Source of the DNA: Chloroflexota bacterium
GTDB taxonomy: Bacteria; Chloroflexota; Anaerolineae; UBA4142
DNA: 15,159 nt
Assembly: GCA_016200825.1 (NCBI GenBank)
Contig: JACQEA010000445.1
Location: 1-15,159, forward strand
Direction: 5' to 3'
The first letter of the stretch is position 1. Each line of letters starts with the position of its first letter. Below are positions 1 through 6,443 of this stretch, piece by piece. Position numbers and translations under genes: made by a program. The notes under the pieces were generated by a model that did no database searches, was not told the origin of the DNA, and saw nothing but the letters and a program-made list of their open reading frames with translations.

Positions 1-939
1 CGCGCGGAACGCGCGACGATTGGCGGCGTCCTCGCTACCGACGCGAGTGGAGCGTTGCGTTTGCGTTTTGGTCCCGCGCGCGATTTCACATTAGGCATGC
101 GCGTGGTCAACGCGCACGGGACACTAATTAAATGCGGCGGCAAAGTCGTCAAAAATGTCGCGGGGTACGAGATGACTAAATTGTACATCGGCTCGCTCGG
201 CACGCTCGCGCTGATCGCGGAGGCAACGTTCAAAGTTTTTCCAAAACCGCAAGAAGAAATCACATTCGTCGCGGCGTTCGCAACTTTAGGCGACGCGGAC
301 GCAACCGCGCGCACGTTGTGGAATCTCACGACCGCGCCGCTCGCGCTAGAATTATTCGATTCACAAATCGCGCGCGGGTTGGGCTTTGAAACAAAAGCCA
401 GTGAATGGATGATCGCCGCGCGCTTTGGCGGAACGCAATCGCTCGCGCGCGCCGCACTCGATAAAGCAATCCGCGCGGCAAAAGAAAATAACACGCGGGA
501 ATTTGCCGAAGCGCGCCGCGCGTCGTTGTGGGATGACATCGCAAATTTGCCGATCACTCTGCGCGATCAAAATCCGCGCGGCGCGATTGTGCGCGTCGCG
601 TGTGCGCCCGCGCGCGTGTGCGAAACAATTGAAACGATCTTGCAATGTGCGCACGCGAATTCCATCGAACCGAAATTATTCGCGCACGCAAGAGCCGGGA
701 TAATTCACGTCGGATTGGATGGAGAGATAGAGATTTTGAAAAAAACCATCGCAGAATTACGCGCCGCGCGCGCGCCAAATCCCGCGTCTGTCGTCATCGA
801 AGCCGCGCCGCGCGCGTTGAAAGAAAAAATTTCAGTGTGGGGCGAGGCGGGCGCGGCGCATTTTTTGAATCAGCGCATCAAAAAACAATTCGACCCGCAA
901 AATATTTTCAATCCCGGACGATTTGTAGGCGGGCTATGA
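1..939 (+). CDS. glcE: Glycolate oxidase FAD-binding subunit GlcE, 5'-truncated by the window edge
   Basis: The reading frame is open from base 1 and ends at TGA 937-939, leaving 312 residues. Family members usually have about 350-400, so the N-terminus lies upstream. The visible start is inside the PCMH-type FAD-binding domain: ATIGGVLATDASGALRLRFG (residues 5-24), then GGKVVKNVAGYEMTKLYIGS, the conserved flavin-contact segment of GlcD/GlcE proteins. The C-terminal FDPQNIFNPGRF motif is typical of FAD-linked oxidases of this family. GlcE works with GlcD and GlcF in a membrane-associated complex that oxidises glycolate to glyoxylate and passes electrons to the respiratory chain. The stop overlaps the glcF start (ATGA), so translation is probably coupled. 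A glcD gene is expected upstream but is outside the window. A related 2-hydroxyacid (lactate or D-2-hydroxyglutarate) specificity cannot be excluded. Confidence 0.9.
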   Translation, partial: RAERATIGGVLATDASGALRLRFGPARDFTLGMRVVNAHGTLIKCGGKVVKNVAGYEMTKLYIGSLGTLALIAEATFKVFPKPQEEITFVAAFATLGDADATARTLWNLTTAPLALELFDSQIARGLGFETKASEWMIAARFGGTQSLARAALDKAIRAAKENNTREFAEARRASLWDDIANLPITLRDQNPRGAIVRVACAPARVCETIETILQCAHANSIEPKLFAHARAGIIHVGLDGEIEILKKTIAELRAARAPNPASVVIEAAPRALKEKISVWGEAGAAHFLNQRIKKQFDPQNIFNPGRFVGGL

Positions 940-2228
940 CGCAAACTCATTTCACGATTCTCGATGCGCCGTCCGACGCGGACCTCGCGCGCTGCGTGCA
1001 TTGCGGATTGTGCCTCAATCAATGTCCGACCTACCGCATCACCGGACTCGAAACGGAATCGCCACGCGGTAGACTATTTTTGATTCGCGGATTCGCGGAA
1101 GGCACGCAGCAAATCAACGCGCAATTCGCCGAACACATTGGTCTCTGTCTCGGTTGCCGCAATTGTGAAACCGTTTGTCCGAGCGGCGTTCGGTTTGGGC
1201 ATTTGCTCGAAGCCGCGCGCGGCGAAATGATCGCGCAGAAAAAGATCGGACGGATCGAACGCGCGGCGCGATGGATTATTTTCAAACAAATTTTTCCGCA
1301 TCCCGCGCGTTTGAACGCGCTCGCCGCGCTGATCGCGCTTTATCAGCGAATGGGTTTGCAAAAGATTTTGCGCGCGTCAGGCGCGCTAAAATTGTTTGGC
1401 AGAATCGGAGCATTGGAAGCATTGTTGCCTTCGCGGCGCGTAACAACTTTTCGTTTTCGCACCAGCCGTGTTTCTGAAATGGAACATGGAAAGCAAGGCG
1501 CGTTGTTTACCGGTTGCATTATGCGCGCGGCATTTGGTGATATTCACGACGCGACGGTGAATGTGTTGGAACAAAACGACTGGCGCATCACCGCGCCAAC
1601 GCAACAAGTTTGTTGCGGCGCGTTACATTTGCACGCGGGCGAGCGCGAGTGGGCGAAAGAATTGGCGCGCCAGAATATTGACGCGTTCGCGCGTTCGAAG
1701 CAAAACGAAAATTCGAATGACGCGCCCATTATTGTGAACGCGGCGGGATGTGGCGCGGTGCTAAAAGAATACGGCGAGTTGTTGCGCAACGATCCGGTGT
1801 ACGCGCAACGCGCGCATGAATTTAGCGCGCGCGTCTTGGATGTGAGTGAGGCGCTCGCCCAAACACCGCTCGCAAACATGCGGGCGCAGAAATTACGCGT
1901 GACGTATCAAGAACCGTGTCATCTCGCGCACGGACAACAAATCAAAAAACAACCGCGCGAGATTTTGAACCAAGTGCCGGGAATTGATTTTGTGGAAATG
2001 ACCGCGAGCGATCGCTGTTGCGGGAGTGCGGGGATTTACAATGTCCTTCATCCCGAAATCGCGAATGTGTTGATTGATGAAAAAATGGCGAACATCGCCG
2101 CGACCGGCGCGGAAGTTGTCGTCACCGGAAATATTGGCTGTTTGTTACAACTCGAATACGGAAAATCGCGTTCGGGATGGACGGGGCGCGTGATGCATTT
2201 AGTTGAACTGCTAGATGCGGCAGAATAG
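936..2228 (+). CDS. glcF: Glycolate oxidase iron-sulfur subunit GlcF
   Basis: A complete 430-residue protein, the usual GlcF length. Two ferredoxin-type 4Fe-4S motifs lie at the N-terminus: CVHCGLCLNQCP (residues 20-31) and CLGCRNCETVCP (71-82). Two Cys-rich CCG domains follow, with TGC at 192-194, CCG at 226-228, C272, PCH at 327-329, CCG at 361-363 and GC at 401-402. This is the heterodisulfide-reductase-like architecture of GlcF, LldE and GlpC. GlcF carries electrons from the flavin subunits to the quinone pool. The frame is open further upstream to 645, but that part is antisense-like, Arg-rich sequence lying over glcE. ATG 936 is chosen because it gives the canonical N-terminus and the ATGA overlap with glcE. 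An AGGCGG-like purine stretch about 4-10 bases upstream may act as a weak ribosome site. Confidence 0.92.
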   Translation: MTQTHFTILDAPSDADLARCVHCGLCLNQCPTYRITGLETESPRGRLFLIRGFAEGTQQINAQFAEHIGLCLGCRNCETVCPSGVRFGHLLEAARGEMIAQKKIGRIERAARWIIFKQIFPHPARLNALAALIALYQRMGLQKILRASGALKLFGRIGALEALLPSRRVTTFRFRTSRVSEMEHGKQGALFTGCIMRAAFGDIHDATVNVLEQNDWRITAPTQQVCCGALHLHAGEREWAKELARQNIDAFARSKQNENSNDAPIIVNAAGCGAVLKEYGELLRNDPVYAQRAHEFSARVLDVSEALAQTPLANMRAQKLRVTYQEPCHLAHGQQIKKQPREILNQVPGIDFVEMTASDRCCGSAGIYNVLHPEIANVLIDEKMANIAATGAEVVVTGNIGCLLQLEYGKSRSGWTGRVMHLVELLDAAE

Positions 2229-2262
2229 ATTTAAGGCGCGAATAATTTTTCAGAATTGCGTT

Positions 2263-2332
2263 TGTCATTTCGAGCGTAGCGAGAAATCTAGTTGTTCCAA
2301 TAACAAGACCCCTCGCTTCGCTCGGGGTGACA
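2263..2332. repeat. 70-bp imperfect inverted repeat, MITE/REP-like
   Basis: The element begins TGTCA and ends TGACA. The left arm (2263-2294) and the reverse complement of the right arm (2301-2332) share TGTCA, CGAGCG, AGCGAG, TCT and GTT blocks in register; 23 of 32 positions match. One mismatched block (TTT against CCC) could pair as G-U in RNA. The loop is about 6 bp. It sits between the convergent ends of glcF and the MBL hydrolase, where the transcript hairpin may also act as a two-way transcription or mRNA end. No U-tract follows on either side, so it is not a textbook intrinsic terminator. From memory, elements of this wording recur in the intergenic regions of several bacterial phyla; copy number cannot be seen here. 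Confidence 0.7.
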
Positions 2333-2356
2333 ATTCATAGCCAACTATTCGCGCGC

Positions 2357-2412
2357 GACTATCCGACCATCTGACTATTCGACTACTAGCCTATCAGACT
2401 ATTAGACTAACT
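2357..2412. repeat. Degenerate 8-bp tandem array (consensus about GACTATTC), seven units
   Basis: Seven consecutive octamers can be read: GACTATCC, GACCATCT, GACTATTC, GACTACTA, GCCTATCA, GACTATTA, GACTAACT. All keep the G-CTA-like core with drift in the last three bases. The array ends on the last base of the stop codon (read on the minus strand) of the MBL hydrolase gene, immediately next to the 70-bp palindrome. It has no open reading frame of note. Replication slippage or a mobile-repeat remnant would explain it. Confidence 0.7.
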
Positions 2413-3059
2413 CAAACATTCCACTGCCCCGTAATCAAGGGCTGTAAAAACGGATTCAGCATTTTTTCTTCCGCCATTGTTGTCGCGGGACCGTGTCCCG
2501 GATAAACAATCGTTTCATCGGCAAGCGGAAAAAGTTTATCGCCGATAGATTTCATCAGCGTCGCGTAATCGCCGCCGGAAAAATCAGTGCGACCGATGCT
2601 GGCTTTGAAAAGCGTATCGCCCGCGAAAACTATTTTATCTTGCACTAGACAAATTCCGCCGGGAGTATGACCGGGTGTGTGCAATACGCGTAACGAAATT
2701 GATCCGACCGACACAACGTCGCTCTCTTGTAAAATTTTTTCGGGCGGCGCGGGTTGCGGGATTGCGAGACCAAACCGCGCCGCGCTCGCTTGCGCGTATG
2801 ACAAGATCTCGATGTCCGCCGCGTGCAAATAAAATGGCGCGCCGGTCGCGACGCGAACTTCGCTCAGCGCGCCGACGTGATCGAAATGCGCGTGGGTATT
2901 GACAATCGCGCGCGCGATCCAATGATGAGACGCGAGCGCGGCAAGAATCGCGCGCGCATCACCGCCCGGATCAATGACAATTGCTTCGCCCGTTTTTTCA
3001 TCACCCACCAGATAACAATTCACCGCGAGCGCGCCGACAACAATCGTTTCTAGCATCAT
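2412..3059 (-). CDS. MBL-fold metallohydrolase, glyoxalase II-like
   Basis: A 215-residue protein, the typical length of the short glyoxalase II-like (hydroxyacylglutathione hydrolase-type) metallo-beta-lactamase family. It shows the complete metal-binding set: THAHFDH (H56, H58, D60, H61), GHTPGG (H131), FAGDTLF (D148) and PGHGP (H189). These bind a two-metal centre that hydrolyses thioesters in characterised relatives. The real substrate may be another thiol ester, because glutathione use cannot be judged from sequence. It is probably cytosolic, with no signal peptide. Translation may start at M1 (3059) or M2 (3056). The upstream promoter has its -10 box only 6 bp before ATG 3059, so the mRNA should be leaderless. 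It is transcribed divergently from the long operon starting at 3163 and convergently with glcF. Confidence 0.9.
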   Translation of the reverse strand: MMLETIVVGALAVNCYLVGDEKTGEAIVIDPGGDARAILAALASHHWIARAIVNTHAHFDHVGALSEVRVATGAPFYLHAADIEILSYAQASAARFGLAIPQPAPPEKILQESDVVSVGSISLRVLHTPGHTPGGICLVQDKIVFAGDTLFKASIGRTDFSGGDYATLMKSIGDKLFPLADETIVYPGHGPATTMAEEKMLNPFLQPLITGQWNV

Positions 3060-3065
3060 GCGCGC

Positions 3066-3093
3066 ATTATACTTGCGCGCGGGCGATTGTCAA
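3066..3093 (-). promoter_or_regulatory. Consensus sigma70-type promoter for the MBL hydrolase, predicted leaderless
   Basis: Read on the minus strand, TTGACA (3093-3088), a 16-bp spacer and TATAAT (3071-3066) match both consensus hexamers exactly. Only six bases (GCGCGC) separate the -10 box from ATG 3059, so initiation about 7 bases downstream of the -10 would fall on the start codon itself. The -35 hexamer overlaps that of the divergent promoter by five bases. Confidence 0.75.
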
Positions 3094-3115
3094 CGGCGTG
3101 CAGGAATGTTATCAT
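3087..3115 (+). promoter_or_regulatory. Sigma70-type promoter of the ten-gene operon, extended -10
   Basis: TTGTCA (3087-3092), a 17-bp spacer and TATCAT (3110-3115) form a near-consensus promoter. TG at 3107-3108 makes an extended -10 element (TGtTATCAT). Transcription should start near 3122, giving a leader of about 40 bases before ATG 3163, with no clear Shine-Dalgarno and no room for a cobalamin riboswitch. No other promoter of comparable quality was noticed at the short downstream gaps, so this one probably drives the whole run. Confidence 0.65.
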
Positions 3116-3162
3116 CGCCGCGTTTCAAAACTATTCGCGCGTTCGTTCCGTATCCTAATCAA

Positions 3163-4062
3163 ATGCCTGATCGTCTTGCCGCCGCGATTCTCCAAACAAT
3201 TCATTACGCCGATTTGTTTGATTATCCACTAACTTCCGACGAACTGTTCCATTTTCTAATCGGCGTTCGCGCGACCCGCGCCGAAATTTTCGACGCGCTG
3301 AACGATCACTCGCGGCTCAATGGCAACCTCGCGCGATTCGATGGATATGTGATGTTGCCGCGCCGCGCGCATTTGATCGCGCAACGCGCGCGTTTACACG
3401 CGGACGCGGCGACACAATTACCGCGCGCGCGATTCTACGCGCGGTGCATCGCGCATTTTCCGTTTGTGCGCCTGATCGCGCTCACCGGCGCGCTCGCGAT
3501 GCAAAACGCGCGTGATCGCGACATTGATCTGTTCGTCGTCACCGCGCCGGGACGATTGTGGCTCGTGCGCGCGCTGATCATCGCGCTCGTCCGGATCGCG
3601 CGCGTGCGCGGTGATAAACTGTGCCCCAATTTTCTCGTCACCGAAAACGCGCTCGCGATGTCCGAGCAAAATCTGTACACGGCGCACGAAATCGCACAAA
3701 TGATTCCGCTGTACGGATTTGAAACGTACGCTGAACTACGCCGCGTCAATCCATGGACAAAAAATTTTTTGCCTAACGCGTTTCGCCGCGCGCCAAACTT
3801 TTCAGAATCGCGCTTGCGCGCGCGTTGGATCAAAAAATTCGCGGAACGCTGGCTCGGTGGAAAACTTGGCGATGCGATCGAACGCTGGGAACGCGCGCGC
3901 AAAATCGCGCGCCTTGCCGCGCAAACTCCGCGCGACGCGGACAACGCGCTATTCACGGCGGACATCTGTCGCGGTTTTTTTAGCGGACACGGACGACGCG
4001 TGTTGAAAGAATTTGAAACGCGCATCATGAATGACAAATTACAAATGACAAAATACCAATAA
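3163..4062 (+). CDS. Nucleotidyltransferase-fold protein, pol-beta superfamily-like
   Basis: A 299-residue protein. Residues about 7-65 look like an N-terminal winged-helix-type domain (ILQTIHYADLFDYPLT...). A pol-beta-type nucleotidyltransferase motif follows: TGALAMQNARDRDIDLFVV (108-126), in which G109 and the D120-x-D122 pair match the hG[S/G]-x(9-13)-DhD signature. The usual Ser after Gly is Ala here. A conserved-looking LCPNFLVTE segment and a basic C-terminal half follow. Such folds transfer nucleoside monophosphates, but the substrate is unknown. ATG 3163 is chosen over an upstream in-frame ATG at 3058 because the latter overlaps the promoter and the expected start of transcription is near 3122. 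The last residues (MNDKLQMTKYQ) are encoded by a 70-bp inverted repeat, so the natural C-terminus may have been replaced. This is the first gene of the operon. Confidence 0.8.
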   Translation: MPDRLAAAILQTIHYADLFDYPLTSDELFHFLIGVRATRAEIFDALNDHSRLNGNLARFDGYVMLPRRAHLIAQRARLHADAATQLPRARFYARCIAHFPFVRLIALTGALAMQNARDRDIDLFVVTAPGRLWLVRALIIALVRIARVRGDKLCPNFLVTENALAMSEQNLYTAHEIAQMIPLYGFETYAELRRVNPWTKNFLPNAFRRAPNFSESRLRARWIKKFAERWLGGKLGDAIERWERARKIARLAAQTPRDADNALFTADICRGFFSGHGRRVLKEFETRIMNDKLQMTKYQ

Positions 4063-4100
4063 TTATTTGGCATTTGTAATTTTCCATTTGTAATTTTCAT
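4031..4100. repeat. 70-bp AT-rich inverted repeat spanning a stop codon and reaching the next start codon
   Basis: The left arm starts ATGACAAATTACAAATG (4031). The reverse complement of the right end starts ATGAAAATTACAAATG, differing in that stretch by a single base insertion, and the inner arm repeats ACAAAT-type words (right arm ATTTGTAATTTT twice). The element supplies the last codons and stop of the nucleotidyltransferase gene (TAA 4060-4062) and ends on the first two bases of the ATG (4099) of the radical SAM gene. Its AT content contrasts sharply with the flanking CGCG-rich DNA. No ribosome-binding site is left in front of 4099. Confidence 0.75.
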
Positions 4101-5580
4101 GACAGACATTCTTTTCGGTCAAGCGTACTATTTGCGCTTTGATCCCAAATTGTACGCGGCGATGAAACCGTATCCACCGCTCGGCACGCTGTACGCCGCG
4201 AGTTATTTGCGCGCGCGCGGGTACGCGGTCGCGTTGTTCGACGCGATGCTCGCGGAATCCGAAAGCGAATGGACGCGCGCGCTGGAGCGCTATCAACCGC
4301 GCGTCGCGGTTTTGTTTGAAGACAATTTCAATTATCTAAGCAAGATGTGCCTCGTGCGGATGCGCTACGCCGCGTTCGAAATGATCGGCGCGGCAAAAAC
4401 GCGCGGGTGTATCGTCGTTGTGTCTGGATCAGACGCGACCGATCATTGCGCGGAATATTTTGCGCGCGGCGCAGATTACATCCTCATCGGCGAAGGCGAG
4501 ATCACGTTGGCGGAATTGATGGACACGTTGAACGCGTCTCCAAAATCCATCGCGCCTGATTTGAAACTGGATGAAATAAAAGGGCTGGCGTTCAAAGCGC
4601 AAGACAATTCGATTGTAACGAATGCGCCGCGCGAATATATTCGCGAATTGGATGCGCTGCCTTTTCCCGCGTGGGATTTGATTGATGTCGAGCGCTATCG
4701 GCGCATTTGGAAAACGCGGCACGGTTTTTTTTCGATGAACCTCGTGACCACGCGCGGTTGTCCGTACCATTGCAATTGGTGCGCGAAACCAATTTACGGT
4801 CAGCGCTACAACGTCCGGAGCGCGGCGAATGTCGTCGCGGAAATAAAATGGCTTAAAGAAAAATATCAGCCCGACCATTTGGAATTTGCCGACGATATTT
4901 TTGGATTGAAACCAAACTGGATCGAGGAATTCGCGGATTTGACGGCTGCAAACAATTTGCAAATCCCTTTCAAATGTTTATTGCGCGCGGATTTGCTGAG
5001 CGAAACTATGGTTGACGCGCTAGAACGCGCGGGCTGTGAGATGGTGTGGATGGGCGCGGAGTCGGGTTCGCAAAAAATTCTCGACGCCATGGACAAAGGT
5101 CAACGCGTGTCAGAAATTTACACGGCGGCGGAACGATTGCGCCGCGTCGGAATCAGGATCGGTTTTTTTCTGCAATTCGGTTATCTCGGCGAAACGCGCG
5201 CGGACATCGAGCGCACGTTGCAAATGTTGCGCGATTGCGCGCCCGACGACATCGGCATTTCTGTTTCCTATCCTCTCCCCGGCACGAAATTTTATGCGCG
5301 CGTGCGCGAACAATTGGGCGCGAAACAAAATTGGAACGATAGCGCCGATCTCGCGATGATGTATCGCGGCGCCTACTCGTCCGCATTCTATCGCGAACTT
5401 CATCAGCGCGTTCACGCAGAATTTCGATTTCGCCGCGCGCTTGGCAAGTTGAAACGCGACCCCGCGCGTCTCGCGCTAACGATGCTATTGAATTTTATTC
5501 GCTGGCAATTTGCGCGCGTGCGACTTAAACAATTGGAACACATGCCAGTATTGCCTTCTCTCGCAGTCGCAAAACAATAA
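4099..5580 (+). CDS. B12-binding-type radical SAM protein
   Basis: A 493-residue protein. Residues 1 to about 150 form a Rossmann-like, cobalamin-binding-type domain (KPYPPLGTLYAASYLRARGY; RGADYILIGEGEITLAEL). No DxHxxG base-off motif is seen, as in many members of the class. The radical SAM core begins at VTTRGCPYHCNWC with the 4Fe-4S cysteines C221, C225 and C228, and continues with EFADDIFGL and a MGAESGS segment (the GGE-like/ribose region). A C-terminal helical extension of about 110 residues follows. Relatives include BchE and other B12-dependent C-methylases and cyclases. The exact reaction is not predictable: methylation of an unactivated carbon or a radical rearrangement are both possible. 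An 8-T run at 4725-4732 encodes GFFS in frame. The stop overlaps the next start as TAATG. Confidence 0.88.
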   Translation: MTDILFGQAYYLRFDPKLYAAMKPYPPLGTLYAASYLRARGYAVALFDAMLAESESEWTRALERYQPRVAVLFEDNFNYLSKMCLVRMRYAAFEMIGAAKTRGCIVVVSGSDATDHCAEYFARGADYILIGEGEITLAELMDTLNASPKSIAPDLKLDEIKGLAFKAQDNSIVTNAPREYIRELDALPFPAWDLIDVERYRRIWKTRHGFFSMNLVTTRGCPYHCNWCAKPIYGQRYNVRSAANVVAEIKWLKEKYQPDHLEFADDIFGLKPNWIEEFADLTAANNLQIPFKCLLRADLLSETMVDALERAGCEMVWMGAESGSQKILDAMDKGQRVSEIYTAAERLRRVGIRIGFFLQFGYLGETRADIERTLQMLRDCAPDDIGISVSYPLPGTKFYARVREQLGAKQNWNDSADLAMMYRGAYSSAFYRELHQRVHAEFRFRRALGKLKRDPARLALTMLLNFIRWQFARVRLKQLEHMPVLPSLAVAKQ

Positions 5581-6443
5581 TGCAATTTTCAAAAATCAAG
5601 ATTCAGGATTCAACCTCGCGCGCGAATCTAATGCCGGCGATAAACTCCGCGCAAAAATTTTCCGACACCGCGCGCGCGTTCGATCGCGTCGCCTCTGAGT
5701 ACGATGGCGCGCTTGGCAACAATGCGCTCGTTCAAAAAATGCGCGCGCGATTGATTGAAAAAGTTACACGCGAGGTTCCGCGCGGCGCGCGTCTGCTTGA
5801 TCTGGGTTGTGGAACCGGACTCGACGCGCTCGATTTGGCGCAGCGCGGTTATGCGGTCACCGCGATTGATTCCGCGCGCGGAATGATTGAACGAACGCGC
5901 GCGCGAATAAACAAAGCGGGCGTTCAGGTCACTACTTTTCCTATCGGCATCCACGAATTAGAAAAATTGAACGCCGATCCGTTCGACGCGATTTATTCTA
6001 ACTTGGGTCCGCTAAATTGCGTCGCAGATTTGCGCGCGGTCGCGCAACACTGTGCGCGCGTGTTAAACCCGCGCGGCAAATTGATCGCGTCGGTGATCGG
6101 CAGATATTGTCCGTGGGAGATCGCGCTGTACGCCGCGCGCGGAAATTTTCGGCGCGCGTTTTTGCGCTGGACGCGCGACCGTGTGCCCGTGCCGCTGGGT
6201 GATGAAACGATTTGGACGCGTTATTACTCGCCGCGCGAATTTTATCGCGCGTTTGAAACGGAGTTTGAGTTGAGCGCGTTACGCGCGCTCGCGCTCTTTA
6301 TGCCGCCGCCGTATCTCGTTCACGCGTACGCGCGTCATCGCGCATTATTCGCGCCGCTTGAATTTTTGGATAATCTATTTGCAGGCGCGCCGCGGTTGCA
6401 AAATTGCGGCGATCATTTTTTGATCACGTTGACAAAGCGATGA
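5580..6443 (+). CDS. Class I SAM-dependent methyltransferase (first of three)
   Basis: A 287-residue protein from ATG 5580, or 270 from the in-frame ATG 5631. Motif I LLDLGCGTG (72-80) and the acidic end of strand 2 (AID, D97) identify the SAM-binding Rossmann fold. Before it comes FDRVASEYDGALGNN, a usual N-terminus for this type. The C-terminal half (WTRYYSPREFYRAF, FMPPPYLVHAYARH) is probably the substrate-recognition part. The first 17 residues (MQFSKIKIQDSTSRANL) are read from AT-rich, repeat-like DNA and lack family character, so translation may really begin at 5631. Coupling by the TAATG overlap favours 5580. The methyl acceptor is unknown, likely a small molecule or lipid given the neighbours. 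Confidence 0.87.
   Translation: MQFSKIKIQDSTSRANLMPAINSAQKFSDTARAFDRVASEYDGALGNNALVQKMRARLIEKVTREVPRGARLLDLGCGTGLDALDLAQRGYAVTAIDSARGMIERTRARINKAGVQVTTFPIGIHELEKLNADPFDAIYSNLGPLNCVADLRAVAQHCARVLNPRGKLIASVIGRYCPWEIALYAARGNFRRAFLRWTRDRVPVPLGDETIWTRYYSPREFYRAFETEFELSALRALALFMPPPYLVHAYARHRALFAPLEFLDNLFAGAPRLQNCGDHFLITLTKR

Noticed and set aside
55..57. TTG codon as start of the GlcE gene
   Set aside because: The frame is open to base 1 and the residues before TTG already match the conserved FAD-domain segment, so the gene is cut by the window edge and does not start here.
645..935. Possible N-terminal extension of GlcF by 97 residues
   Set aside because: The added part is Arg-rich out-of-frame sequence within glcE and lacks any GlcF homology, while ATG 936 gives the normal GlcF N-terminus.
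2263..2332. Textbook rho-independent terminator
   Set aside because: The arms form a hairpin, but no T-run follows on either strand, so it is recorded as a repeat with a possible 3'-end role only.
2357..2412. CRISPR array
   Set aside because: Units are 8 bp, contiguous and without spacers; no cas gene is present.
3116..3162. Cobalamin riboswitch in front of the B12-type enzyme operon
   Set aside because: The predicted leader is only about 40 bases, far too short for the B12 aptamer, and no B12-box-like sequence is seen.
3435..4109. A 224-codon open frame on the minus strand
   Set aside because: It lies antisense to the nucleotidyltransferase gene, is Arg/Ala/Ser-rich, has no domain, and its start is inside the AT-rich inverted repeat. 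Long antisense frames are expected because GCG and CGC codons read as Arg/Ala on the other strand.
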